Below, piece by piece: positions 30,322-40,888 of a stretch of 64,000 nucleotides of DNA; position 1 is the first letter of the stretch, and each line of letters starts with the position of its first letter. Made by a program: the position numbers and the translations under genes. The DNA lies in NCBI RefSeq assembly GCF_001051995.2, contig NZ_CP014646.1, positions 3,968,001-4,032,000 of the forward strand, given 5' to 3'. The stretch is from Thauera humireducens (GTDB taxonomy: Bacteria > Pseudomonadota > Gammaproteobacteria > Burkholderiales > Rhodocyclaceae). The notes under the pieces were generated by a model that was not told the origin of the DNA, searched no databases, and was given only the letters and a program-made list of their open reading frames with translations.

Positions 30322-30510
30322 ATGCTGATCATGCGCCTCTTGCTGCTGCTCGCCGTGCTTGGCGTGGGCGGCTCGGTCATCCTGTGGCTGCTGACCGGCA
30401 ATCCGCGCTTCAAGGCCTGGGCGTGGAAGATCTTTCGCGTTGCGGTGGTGTTGCTGTTCGCCTTTTTCGCGCTGTTCGCGATCGAGCGCGCGCTGGTGCC
30501 GCTGGCCTGA
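30322..30510 (+). CDS. Small membrane protein of unknown function
   Basis: 62 aa with two strongly hydrophobic segments (residues about 4-28 and 40-58) separated by a short basic loop (GNPRFKAWAWKIFR), so probably a small two-helix inner membrane protein. Similar small hypothetical ORFs are common next to lpxC or secA in betaproteobacteria, but I know no function. The start could also be the ATG at 30331. It is 32 nt after lpxC and may be co-transcribed. Confidence 0.6.
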   Translation: MLIMRLLLLLAVLGVGGSVILWLLTGNPRFKAWAWKIFRVAVVLLFAFFALFAIERALVPLA

Positions 30511-30555
30511 TGCACGGAGCGCCCGGGCGCGACGCTTTTTGCGCCGGAGCGCGCG

Positions 30556-30987
30556 CTATTCGCGCCCTCGTCTCACAAGCCTTTCCAGCGACTCGCGCAG
30601 TGGCGAGTCCGTCGGCAGCGACGCCGCGAAGTCGGCCAGCCCGGCCTTGGCGTCGGCCGAGATGTGGCGTTGCGGCGGCGGGCGGCGCCATTCCACCTGC
30701 TCCGGCGTGCCGACCTTCACCCTGATGTTGCCGAACGCATGGCCGGCTTGCGCGAACTGCGTCAGCAGGCTTGGCAGCATCTGCTTCAGGCGTACGGCGG
30801 TCGCGCCGTTGCGTGCCGTGATGACCAGGTCGCCATCCTTGAGGTTCGCCACCTGGCATTGCTCGGCCATGTAGGGGGGCAGTGCCGCTTCGAGTGCCCC
30901 CTGCAGTCGCCTCAGGCGGGCGGCGTGTTCTTGAAGGCGGGCGAGGGCGTCGCCGCTGCCGAGGAAGCGATGGAGGAGCTGGCTCAT
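30556..30987 (-). CDS. DUF721 family protein (DciA-like)
   Basis: 143 aa. The N-terminal half (LARLQEHAARLRRLQGALEAALP) and the KH-like core (QVANLKDGDLVITARNGATAVRLKQ) match DUF721, the family of the helicase loader DciA. DciA helps load DnaB helicase where DnaC-type loaders are absent. DciA genes are often next to lpxC or secA, as here. The start at 30987 fits the family N-terminus (MSQLLHRFLG). It is divergent from secA. Confidence 0.8.
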   Translation of the reverse strand: MSQLLHRFLGSGDALARLQEHAARLRRLQGALEAALPPYMAEQCQVANLKDGDLVITARNGATAVRLKQMLPSLLTQFAQAGHAFGNIRVKVGTPEQVEWRRPPPQRHISADAKAGLADFAASLPTDSPLRESLERLVRRGRE

Positions 30988-31105
30988 GATGCATGGAATC
31001 CCGTGAATGGGCGGGGCGCCGCGGTCAACTGGAGACACGTGTCACGGGCCGCCCGGATCGGCATGATAAACTCGCGCCTTTGCCGAATCGACGTCGACCT
31101 CAAAC

Positions 31106-33829
<2,724 letters not shown>

Positions 33830-34134
33830 TTCGCATGACGCGGCTGCAAGCGCCTGCCGATGGATCGGGCTTGCAGTCGAATCAAGACAGAAGGGGAGTG
33901 CTCCGGCGGGGTACTCCCCTTCTTCGTTGACTCGATTGAATTCGGGGTCGACGAGTCGGGCATCGCTGTCTAGTATGTAATCGGTCGTACCGCGCAGAGG
34001 GCATGTGAATCGGCGTGATGCGACCGACCAAACAAGGTGTTGCGACGATATACGGGCCATCGAGAAGCCCGAGTCGGGGGGATTCGTCATGAACGACGTT
34101 TTCAAGAAGCACCTGCCAGTGCGCTGACGCCGCG
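33830..34134. other. Intergenic region secA to the sigma-54 activator gene
   Basis: Contains the secA terminator (33890-33922) and the promoter region of the activator gene. A tiny open frame, ATG at 34089 to TGA at 34127 (12 codons), precedes the activator start by 7 nt and has a G-rich stretch before it; it could be a leader peptide but may be chance. I see no clear sigma-54 site here; TAGTATGTAAT (around 33972) is a possible -10 region. Confidence 0.4.
33890..33922. terminator. secA terminator
   Basis: A perfect 10-bp stem, GAAGGGGAGT (33890-33899) with ACTCCCCTTC (33913-33922), and a 13-nt loop lie 60 nt after the secA stop. The following T tract is short (TTCTTCGTTG), so efficiency is uncertain. 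Confidence 0.65.
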
Positions 34135-35490
34135 ATGGATACGAGCTATTTGGAGCGGCTGAAGGGGCCACGACGGGGAGTGGTGCTCGATGGCGGAGGC
34201 CGGATCTTTTCCGCACTCGAGGCGCTGGGGCTTGAGCGTTGGGATTTTCAGGTGGTGTCGACGATCGACGCCGCGCGCCGGGCGCTTCGCCAGGATCCGG
34301 GTGCGATCGGCCTGGTCGCCTTCGATGGAGTCCATGCGTGGCCCCAGGCCGAACTGGTGATGCTGCTCGCGCGCAGCGAAGTCGAATGGGTTGCGCTGCT
34401 GGAGGAGGGACTGCTGCGCAGCGAGCGTGTGAGTCCCGAGTTGCTGCGCAATTTCAACGATTTCCATTCCTTGCCACTCGATCGCGAGCGCATCGCGATG
34501 ACGCTGGGGCATGTTCATGGCAAGGCCGCGCTGCTGCCCCGGGCCGATAGCTCAGCCTTGGCAGGGGGCGGTTTTGGCATGACCGGCCGCAGCGAATGCA
34601 TGCGGCTCATCTACCGGCAGATCGAGAAGGTGCTCGGCGTCGATGCGCCGGTGCTGATCGGCGGCGAATCGGGCACCGGCAAGGAACTGGTGGCGAGGGC
34701 CATCCATCAGCATTCCGCGCGGGCGAGCGGGCCCTTTGTGGCGATGAACTGCGGGGCGATCGCGCCCAGCCTGATCCAGTCCGAGCTCTTCGGTTACGAG
34801 CGCGGTGCCTTCACTGGCGCGGCCCAGCGCAAGATCGGCAACATCGAGGCGGCGAATGATGGCGTCCTCTTTCTCGACGAGATCGGCGACCTTCCCCTCG
34901 AGATGCAGGCCAACCTGCTTCGTTTCCTGCAGGACAAGACGATCACCCGGGTAGGCTCCACCGAGCGCGTGAAGGTCAATGTGCGCGTGATTGCCGCCAC
35001 CCACGTCGATCTGCAGCGCGCGGTTGCCGATGGTCGCTTCCGGCAGGACCTCTATTACAGGCTCAACGTGCTGGGCCTGACGCTGCCGGCGCTGCGGGAG
35101 CGGCGCGAGGACATTCCGCTGCTGGCCCAGACCATCTTCGACGAGCAGCGAGTGCACGCCAGCCCGCAGGTGAGAGGGTTCAGCAGCGCTGCGCTGCGCG
35201 CGATGATGGACTACGACTGGCCGGGGAATGTGCGCGAACTCATCAACCGCGTGCAGCGCGCGATGATCATGAGCGAGAACCGCCTCCTCAGCGTTGCTGA
35301 CCTGGGCCTGCCGCCCGTCGTGGATCCGGTCACGCCCACGCTCGAGGAAATCCGCACGAACGTTGAGCGCGAGGTCATCGAGACCAGCCTCAAGAAGCAC
35401 GGCAACAACGTTTCCGAAACGGCCCGCCGCCTTGGCGTGTCGCGCGTCACCCTGTACCGAATGATCGACCGCCTGAAGATCGTCCTGTAG
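34135..35490 (+). CDS. Sigma-54-dependent transcriptional activator, VpsR/PrsR-like
   Basis: 451 aa. Residues 1-130 are a divergent receiver-like domain (VVLDGGGRIFSALEALG...LVAFDGVHAW) of the type seen in VpsR and in PEP-CTERM-associated PrsR. Residues 145-370 are the AAA+ domain with Walker A GESGTGKE (177-184), GAFTGA (224-229) that contacts sigma-54, and Walker B GVLFLDEIG. A Fis-type helix-turn-helix (NNVSETARRLGVSRVTLYR) ends the protein. VpsR-type regulators control biofilm matrix genes. It lies directly upstream of the outer membrane protein gene and beside the glycine-rich operon, so it is the obvious candidate regulator; a sigma-54-like promoter is seen before that operon. Confidence 0.85.
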   Translation: MDTSYLERLKGPRRGVVLDGGGRIFSALEALGLERWDFQVVSTIDAARRALRQDPGAIGLVAFDGVHAWPQAELVMLLARSEVEWVALLEEGLLRSERVSPELLRNFNDFHSLPLDRERIAMTLGHVHGKAALLPRADSSALAGGGFGMTGRSECMRLIYRQIEKVLGVDAPVLIGGESGTGKELVARAIHQHSARASGPFVAMNCGAIAPSLIQSELFGYERGAFTGAAQRKIGNIEAANDGVLFLDEIGDLPLEMQANLLRFLQDKTITRVGSTERVKVNVRVIAATHVDLQRAVADGRFRQDLYYRLNVLGLTLPALRERREDIPLLAQTIFDEQRVHASPQVRGFSSAALRAMMDYDWPGNVRELINRVQRAMIMSENRLLSVADLGLPPVVDPVTPTLEEIRTNVEREVIETSLKKHGNNVSETARRLGVSRVTLYRMIDRLKIVL

Positions 35491-35538
35491 CCCGTTCGTG
35501 GCGCGGGGCGCGTGCAATCCTCCGTGGGAGTCTTCGAG

Positions 35539-36837
35539 ATGAGAAAGTGCTGCGCCGAGCCAACGTTGTTGCGCCCGCTGTTGGGCATCCTGATCGCAAG
35601 CCTGAGCAGCGGAGCGTACGCCGCTGATGAACCCGTCGCGGCAGACGACATTTCTGCACGCTTCGAGGCGCAGATAAGACAGATCGAGGCACTCAAGCGC
35701 GAGCTGGCGCGCCAGGAGGCGGCGCTGTTCGACCTCAAGCATGAGGTCGACCTCGAGCGTCGCGGGCGCGGCGTGGCCCCGACCGCGGGTTCGGAGCGAC
35801 CGGTGCAGGTGGCACAGGCACAACCCGCGCAGGCTCAACCAGCGCAGCCGGTCGGCCAGGCGCCTGAGGCACCCGACCGGCCGCCTGCGGTGGCGCCGAT
35901 CTTCGAGCAGCCCGGGGTGTTGACTCCGCCCGGCAAGTGGATCTTCGAGCCCTCGCTGCAGTATTCCTATTCCTCGAGCGACCGCATCGCCCTGGTCGGC
36001 TACACGGTGATTCCCGCAATCCTGATCGGCCTCATCGACGTGCGTAACGTCAAGTCGAACTCGCTCACCGGGACGCTGGCGCTGAGAACCGGGCTGACGA
36101 ATCGCTTCGAACTCGAGGCTCGCGTGCCCTACGTCTATCGATTCGACAACACCCGCGGACGGGAGATTTTTACCGGCAGTGCGGGCGACGACATCTTCAC
36201 CGACGTCGACGGCAGCGGTATCGGCGACGTTGAGCTGATCGGACGCTATCAGCTCAATGACGGCGGGGGAGACTCTCCCTATTACATCGCCTCGTTGCGC
36301 TTCAAGACCCGCACGGGCACGGACCCCTTCGAGGTGCGCTCGAGTTTCCTGGCTGATGGCGCCCGCATTGCGGCGGTCCAGGAGGAGTTGCCGACAGGTT
36401 CGGGCTTCTATTCGGTGACGCCCGGGCTGACCGTGCTGATTCCCTCGGATCCGGCGGTGTTCTTCGGCGGCATCAGCTACCAGTACAGCTTCAAGCGTAG
36501 CGGCGTGAAGCCCAACGTGGTGCCGGCCGAGGCTGCGGCGGTTTATGACGAGATTCAACCCGGCGGTGTCTTCGGCTTTAACTTCGGCATGGGCCTCGCG
36601 CTGAACGAGCGCTCCTCCTTCAGCATCGGTTACGACCATCTCTCGGTTGGTCCGACCAAAGCTCGGCTGGACAGCGGTGAGCGGGTTCCGGGCGTGCGCG
36701 TGCAGCTTGGCACGCTGCTTCTGGGGTATTCGTACAAGATCGACAACACGCGGACGCTGAACCTGTCGCTGGGTGTCGGCGTCACGCGTGATACACCGGA
36801 CGTGCAACTGACCTTGCGCATGCCCTTCACGCTCTGA
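35539..36837 (+). CDS. Outer membrane beta-barrel protein with N-terminal coiled coil (FapF-like)
   Basis: 432 aa from the ATG at 35539; this start has GGGAG 8 nt upstream and yields a clean signal peptide ending SSGAYA. Mature residues about 35-68 (ISARFEAQIRQIEALKREL...) form a coiled coil. A Pro/Gln/Ala linker follows (about 70-115), then roughly 310 residues of alternating amphipathic strands typical of an outer membrane barrel. Signal peptide, coiled coil, linker and barrel is the order known for FapF, the export channel of Pseudomonas Fap amyloid. By analogy it may export the glycine-rich proteins encoded nearby. It starts 48 nt after the activator gene and is closed by a strong terminator. 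A GTG at 35512 is a less likely start. Confidence 0.75.
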   Translation: MRKCCAEPTLLRPLLGILIASLSSGAYAADEPVAADDISARFEAQIRQIEALKRELARQEAALFDLKHEVDLERRGRGVAPTAGSERPVQVAQAQPAQAQPAQPVGQAPEAPDRPPAVAPIFEQPGVLTPPGKWIFEPSLQYSYSSSDRIALVGYTVIPAILIGLIDVRNVKSNSLTGTLALRTGLTNRFELEARVPYVYRFDNTRGREIFTGSAGDDIFTDVDGSGIGDVELIGRYQLNDGGGDSPYYIASLRFKTRTGTDPFEVRSSFLADGARIAAVQEELPTGSGFYSVTPGLTVLIPSDPAVFFGGISYQYSFKRSGVKPNVVPAEAAAVYDEIQPGGVFGFNFGMGLALNERSSFSIGYDHLSVGPTKARLDSGERVPGVRVQLGTLLLGYSYKIDNTRTLNLSLGVGVTRDTPDVQLTLRMPFTL

Positions 36838-36844
36838 TGGCTGG

Positions 36845-36867
36845 AGCGCCCCTCGGGGCGCTTTTTT
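36845..36867 (+). terminator. Terminator of the activator/barrel operon
   Basis: AGCGCCCC (36845-36852) and GGGGCGCT (36855-36862) form an 8-bp GC stem followed by six T. It ends 4 nt before the stop codon of the convergent 298-aa gene. No T run is present on the minus strand, so it acts rightward only. Confidence 0.92.
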
Positions 36868-36870
36868 GCC

Positions 36871-37767
36871 TCAGCGCATCAGCGAGGCGCGGTTGAGCGC
36901 CTCCTGCATCGACTGCTGCAGGCGCATGCCGCGCATCATCTCGGCGCTGTTGATGGTGGCATTGATTGTCGTCACGGTCTGGATGCTCTGGTTGTCCAGC
37001 GAATTCTGCACGATGGTGGCGAGCGAGGTCGCGGGCAGCGAAACATTAAGGCCGTTGTTGATCCCGTTCTGGATCACCGCGACCGTCGAGCCCGCCGCCA
37101 TGGCCTTGGCGGTGATATTGCCAAGGTCCTCGACGCGCAGATGGGTCGTGCTCTGCAGCACGCCATTGATCAGCACGGCACGTTCGATGCCGAAGCTCAT
37201 GCGCAGGCCGCTGGGAGCGACGAAGCCGCCCCGCAGCGTATCGAGCTTTGCTGACGGCAGCGCCGCCGAAGCAAGCAGATCAGCGCCGGCGTGATCAGTC
37301 TTGTCGGCGGAGGTTGCGTCGGTGCCGGCGGCGCGAAGGCGCGCCTTCGTCTGTGTCAGTGCGACCGACTCCCCGGCCAGCGTCGTCGAGAGCGCGGTCA
37401 GTTTCTGGCGAATCTCCTCAACCTTGACGATGATGGCCGTGACGTCCGGGACGGAGGCTTCCGCGGACGGGAGCGGCGCGTCGTCCGCGCTCCGGTCGGC
37501 TTGTTGCTCCGGTCCCGCCAGCCCTTCGCGTGAGAGGATCGCGGCCAGTGGCTGGATGCGCGCGTCGACGACCTCGGCTGCGTGCTCGGCCCGCTCAGGC
37601 GCGCGGGCCGGCTGCTGAACGGCCGGGCTGCGGAAAACATCCAGGTCTCCCGACCAGGGGTGCTCGATCAGACGTGCCGCGCGGACTTCAGCGAGTCCGG
37701 AGCCCGTCAGGGAAAGGCCCACGATCAAGGCGATGGCGGCAATGCGCGGGTGCGGTGCGGCATGCAT
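36871..37767 (-). CDS. Secreted protein with a double-glycine-like motif, last gene of the glycine-rich operon
   Basis: 298 aa. A signal peptide (IAAIALIVGLSLTGSGLAE) starts the protein. Residues 30-165 are charged and low complexity with a helical segment (VKVEEIRQKLTALSTTL). At 170-181 the sequence LPSAKLDTLRGG has Leu at -12, -7 and -4 before GG, the spacing of double-glycine leaders cut by C39 peptidases. A conserved-looking block follows (SFGIERAVLINGVLQ), then Asn/Ser/Thr/Gln-rich repeats (VIQNGINNGLNVSLP, TIVQNSLDNQSIQTV). I recall related hypothetical proteins beside C39-peptidase genes but no function. It follows the peptidase gene by 18 nt with a GGAGG ribosome site. Confidence 0.75.
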   Translation of the reverse strand: MHAAPHPRIAAIALIVGLSLTGSGLAEVRAARLIEHPWSGDLDVFRSPAVQQPARAPERAEHAAEVVDARIQPLAAILSREGLAGPEQQADRSADDAPLPSAEASVPDVTAIIVKVEEIRQKLTALSTTLAGESVALTQTKARLRAAGTDATSADKTDHAGADLLASAALPSAKLDTLRGGFVAPSGLRMSFGIERAVLINGVLQSTTHLRVEDLGNITAKAMAAGSTVAVIQNGINNGLNVSLPATSLATIVQNSLDNQSIQTVTTINATINSAEMMRGMRLQQSMQEALNRASLMR

Positions 37768-37785
37768 GGTCGGCCTCCGGTCGCT

Positions 37786-38487
37786 TTAAAAGTCCACCAG
37801 GCTGTGCCGCGTCAGCGCATGAATCACGGTGCCGTCGCGCTGGGCCTGAAGCGGCGCATTGGGCCTGATCCGCCAGTCCTCGACGCGGTTGAACCGTGCC
37901 AGCTCAATGCGGTTCGCGACCAAGAGCAGGATGTTGTTCATCCAGTAGCGTTCGAAGTCCGCCCGTGGCATGACACGCGTGCCCATTGCGGGGTCGCCGA
38001 GCAGCACATCGCGATCGCGCACGCCCTTGATCACAACGAAGTGCGCATAGCCGTTCTCCTGGATCAGCACGATGGCCGGAACACCCGCTTGCGCGAGTTG
38101 GTCCAGCGTGCCTTCGATGCCGCGCGCGTCGAAGCCGTGACTGTCGAGGTAATGCTTCATGTCGAGCATCGAGAAGCCTTCCGCCCGGATCTTCTCCTGA
38201 TTCCCGCGCTCGAACATGGCCTGAAACACGCTCGCCTCGTCCACCGGAAGGCCGTAGTGGTGAGTCAGCAAGGTTGCAAGCGCGGCGGAGCCGCAGCTGA
38301 AGTCGTACTGCTGGCGCAGGGTCGCCAGGAAGCGAGCGTCCTTCATGCTCACCACCGGCATTGCCACGTTGCCACCGAGCGGCGTAACCATGCTTGGCCG
38401 CTCCGCCAGCACGGAGCCTGCGGTCAGCCAGAAAAGGGTCGCCATGGCGAGAACCTGGCGACAGTGCATGCCGAGCGGGATCATCAT
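37786..38487 (-). CDS. Periplasmic C39-like cysteine peptidase (FapD-like)
   Basis: 233 aa. A signal peptide (QVLAMATLFWLTAGSVLAE) exports it. The C39-type active site is complete: Gln60 and Cys65 in QQYDFSCGSAALATLL, His149 in GYAHFVVIKG and Asp165 in LLGDPAMGT. Classical C39 domains sit on ABC exporters and cut double-glycine leaders; this one has no ATPase or membrane domain, like FapD of the Fap amyloid system, which is needed for amyloid export. Likely substrates are its operon partners that carry RGG motifs. It follows the 120-aa gene by 8 nt with a GGAGAGGA ribosome site. Confidence 0.85.
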   Translation of the reverse strand: MMIPLGMHCRQVLAMATLFWLTAGSVLAERPSMVTPLGGNVAMPVVSMKDARFLATLRQQYDFSCGSAALATLLTHHYGLPVDEASVFQAMFERGNQEKIRAEGFSMLDMKHYLDSHGFDARGIEGTLDQLAQAGVPAIVLIQENGYAHFVVIKGVRDRDVLLGDPAMGTRVMPRADFERYWMNNILLLVANRIELARFNRVEDWRIRPNAPLQAQRDGTVIHALTRHSLVDF

Positions 38488-38495
38488 CCTCTCCG

Positions 38496-38858
38496 CTAGC
38501 GGACCTCGACGTTGAGGATGACGGCATTCTGGATCAGCACGCCGTTTCCTGAATTCTGGATCAGCATCGGCATACCGGACGTGTTGGCCAGCGCGCCGTC
38601 CGATACCACATTGTGTCCAGTGACCAGATCGTAAGCCTGAACTTCGCTGACCGAGCCGACTGCACGTATCTCGCTCAGGTGGGTGTCAGCGCCACCGCGT
38701 TGTGTCTCAAGGACGTCGCTGCCTATCGCCTGCTGGGCAAAAAGGTGCCCGGCAGCGGCATTCGGAGGCGGCGTGTCTTCGGCATGAGCAGTGCCCGGCG
38801 AGGAACAGGTGAAGGCGAGCGCCACGCCCAGTGCGATCAGTGGCAAAGCGGATCTCAT
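38496..38858 (-). CDS. Small secreted protein with RGG motif and C-terminal QNSG repeat
   Basis: 120 aa with a signal peptide ending in THAHAE-like sequence (PGTAHAED). Residues 45-56 (IGSDVLETQRGG) place Ile at -12, Leu at -7 and Gln at -4 before GG, a weaker double-glycine-like site. The C-terminal end (MLIQNSGNGVLIQNAV) resembles the C-terminus of both glycine-rich proteins (AQNSGIGALVQQSANV), suggesting a shared assembly or nucleation element, as FapB and FapC share in Fap. One Cys lies within the signal peptide. The ATG at 38858 has AAGGAG upstream; the in-frame ATG at 38876 does not. A 12-bp hairpin separates it from the preceding gene. Confidence 0.78.
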   Translation of the reverse strand: MRSALPLIALGVALAFTCSSPGTAHAEDTPPPNAAAGHLFAQQAIGSDVLETQRGGADTHLSEIRAVGSVSEVQAYDLVTGHNVVSDGALANTSGMPMLIQNSGNGVLIQNAVILNVEVR

Positions 38859-38888
38859 GATGGTTCTCCTTGCCAATCGTGCGCGTAA

Positions 38889-38915
38889 GAGCCGGACGGC
38901 AGGGCCGTCCGGCTC
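38889..38915 (-). promoter_or_regulatory. Intercistronic hairpin after the second glycine-rich gene
   Basis: A perfect 12-bp stem, GAGCCGGACGGC with GCCGTCCGGCTC, and a 3-nt loop lie 12 nt after the stop codon of the 632-aa glycine-rich gene. Poor T tract on the minus strand. It probably stabilises the upstream mRNA and/or lowers read-through to the peptidase genes, giving more structural protein than accessory protein. Confidence 0.7.
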
Positions 38916-38926
38916 CCATGCCTGCC

Positions 38927-40825
38927 TTAACGGTTGAGACTCAGGTTGGCCTGCACGTTGGCGCTTTGCTGCACGAGTGCGCCGATCCCGCTGTTCTGCG
39001 CGCTGATGATGATGCCGGCGCCGTTGGTGAAGGCGGTGTTGATGTTGTTCGACATGTCGAACGTACCCGCCGTCACGCTCACGCCACCGCCACCGCCGCC
39101 GCTGCCACCGGTGCCGCCGTTGCCGTTGCCGCCGGTGCCGCTGCCGCCTGCCAGCGTGCCGCCACTGCCGCCGGCGCCACCGGTGCCGCCGTTGCCCGCA
39201 CCGCCCGCACCACCGGCTCCGCCGGCTGCGTCACCACCGCCGGCCGCACCACTCGAGGCCGTGCTGGTGCCACCGCCGCCGGTCGCATTGCCGCCGTTCG
39301 CGGTACCGCTGGTAGCCGTGCCGCCGTTGCCGCCTGCGGCCGCGCCGCCTGTGGCCGCGCCGCTCATTGCGACGCCACCGTCGCCGCCGTTACCGCCCGT
39401 GTTGCTCGCCGTACCGCCAGCGCCACCGGTACTGGTGGCGTCCCCGGTGGCTGCGCTTGCCATGCCGGACGAGCCAGAGCCGCCTGACGCGGAGTTCGTG
39501 CCGCCATTGGCCGTACTGGCGGCCCCGTTGGCCGTGGCGCTGCCATTGGCGTTGCCGCCAGTGCCACTACCTCCGGCGCCCGCTGCGCTCGCGGTCTGGG
39601 TGTTGCTGCCGCCGTTGGCGGTGGCGTCACCGGTGGTGCCGCCGGTGGAGTTCGCGGTGCCTGCCGTACCGCCCGCACCGCCGGTTGCCGAAGCCATGTT
39701 CGAGGCATCGGCCTGACTGCCACCGGTTTCGCTGGTGGCCGAGGCCTCGGCGCCAAATGCGCTACCCCAGGCTCCGCCACCGCCCGCGCCGCCACCATCG
39801 GCACCGCTGCCACCTGCCGAACTGCCGGCAATTGCCGAGCCGACCTTGCTCATGTTGCCCGCGCCGCCGGATCCACCTGCACCCCAACCGCTACCAGCGA
39901 CGGCGCCGCCGGCTGCAGAACCGTCGCCACCGACCGACGTGGTGCTGCCTGTTCCGCCCATGGCCTTGCCGCCGTAGGAGTTGCCGGAGTCGGCCGATGC
40001 GCCGACCTTGGCGTCGGCGTCCCCGCCGCCCTTGGCCATGGCATTGCGTGCATTGCCGCCTTCGCCACCAGCGCCACCGCTTGCACGGCCGGTGTCGGCA
40101 TCGCCGCCGCTCGCCTTTCCGCCGCTGCCAGCGGCCACGAAGCCGGTATTGGCATCGCCGCCGCTAGCCTTGCCACCATCGGCATGGGCGCCGGCGTAAC
40201 CGCTGTCGGCATCACCGCCCGCCGCCTTTCCGCCACGTGCGCCGTCGCCGCCGTTGCCGCCCCAGGCCATGCCGCCATCTGCACCGTTGCCGCCATAGGC
40301 GTCACCGCCGCGGGCCTTGCCGCCGTCGCCGCCATAGGCCTTGCCGCCGTCGCCGCCGTTGGCGCTGCCGAAGTTAACCGCCGAGTTTCCCAGCCCATGG
40401 ACACCGATCCGCGACACCGAGCCGTCCAGCTTGGACATGGCTACCGCGGTGCTGGTATTGAATGCGTTGTCGATGCTCGAACTCGCCGACGCGCCGTTGT
40501 TGGCTGCCGTGCCATGATCGAGAGCCCAGGCGAGGCCTTCGTTGTTGCGGTTGCTGCCCTGGCTGTTGTCATTACTCTCGGTGCTCGACGTACTGTTGTC
40601 CGTCTTCGCGTATGCACGGGAGTACTCGTTGGCCATTGCGCCCGTGCCACTCTGTGCCGATGATGCGCTCGCGTTCTGCGTGACCGGCCCTGCGATGGCT
40701 GCGGCGGACACCTCGGTCTCGGTAGAGGTCCCGGTGGTCGTGATGGTATTGGTCGGGTTCGCGGTCGCTTGCGATGCGAAGCCGAAGGCGAGGGCAATGG
40801 CACTCGCGATGTATTTCATTTTCAT
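38927..40825 (-). CDS. Glycine-rich secreted repeat protein 1 (putative fibre subunit)
   Basis: 632 aa, no Cys. Signal peptide MKMKYIASAIALAFGF...ATA. Residues about 24-150 are Ser/Asn/Thr-rich and match its neighbour closely (SGTGAMANEYS, AANNGASASSSIDNAFNTS, VHGLGNSA). Residues about 155-590 are Gly-rich, about every second or third residue Gly; first Asp/Lys-containing units (GGDGGKAYGGDGGKARGGD), then Ala/Ser/Thr/Asn units (GGAGGTASNTGGNGG). The last 42 residues (TNGAGIIISAQNSGIGALV...LSLNR) are nearly identical to the paralogue. Composition suggests an extracellular polymer, perhaps amyloid or polyglycine-II bundles; this is inference. The opposite strand also stays open but only because of repetitive codon use. 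Confidence 0.8.
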   Translation of the reverse strand: MKMKYIASAIALAFGFASQATANPTNTITTTGTSTETEVSAAAIAGPVTQNASASSAQSGTGAMANEYSRAYAKTDNSTSSTESNDNSQGSNRNNEGLAWALDHGTAANNGASASSSIDNAFNTSTAVAMSKLDGSVSRIGVHGLGNSAVNFGSANGGDGGKAYGGDGGKARGGDAYGGNGADGGMAWGGNGGDGARGGKAAGGDADSGYAGAHADGGKASGGDANTGFVAAGSGGKASGGDADTGRASGGAGGEGGNARNAMAKGGGDADAKVGASADSGNSYGGKAMGGTGSTTSVGGDGSAAGGAVAGSGWGAGGSGGAGNMSKVGSAIAGSSAGGSGADGGGAGGGGAWGSAFGAEASATSETGGSQADASNMASATGGAGGTAGTANSTGGTTGDATANGGSNTQTASAAGAGGSGTGGNANGSATANGAASTANGGTNSASGGSGSSGMASAATGDATSTGGAGGTASNTGGNGGDGGVAMSGAATGGAAAGGNGGTATSGTANGGNATGGGGTSTASSGAAGGGDAAGGAGGAGGAGNGGTGGAGGSGGTLAGGSGTGGNGNGGTGGSGGGGGGVSVTAGTFDMSNNINTAFTNGAGIIISAQNSGIGALVQQSANVQANLSLNR

Positions 40826-40853
40826 GGTGATCTCCGTTCGACGCCCGGAGGAG

Positions 40854-40876
40854 GGCGCGGCCGTTCAGGCCGCGCC
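40854..40876 (-). promoter_or_regulatory. Intercistronic hairpin between the two glycine-rich genes
   Basis: GGCGCGGCC and GGCCGCGCC pair around a GTTCA loop, extendable to GGAGG/CCTCC with one bulge. It lies in the 63-nt gap, 12 nt after the stop of the upstream 633-aa gene, the same relative place as the hairpin after the second glycine-rich gene. No T tract, so it is more likely a 3' stabiliser or attenuator than a full terminator. Confidence 0.65.
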
Positions 40877-40888
40877 TCCCGGGTCGGT

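Noticed and set aside
37786..38487. C39 peptidase as part of a bacteriocin ABC exporter.
   Set aside because: The protein has a signal peptide and ends after the peptidase domain; no ABC transporter or HlyD-like gene is near.
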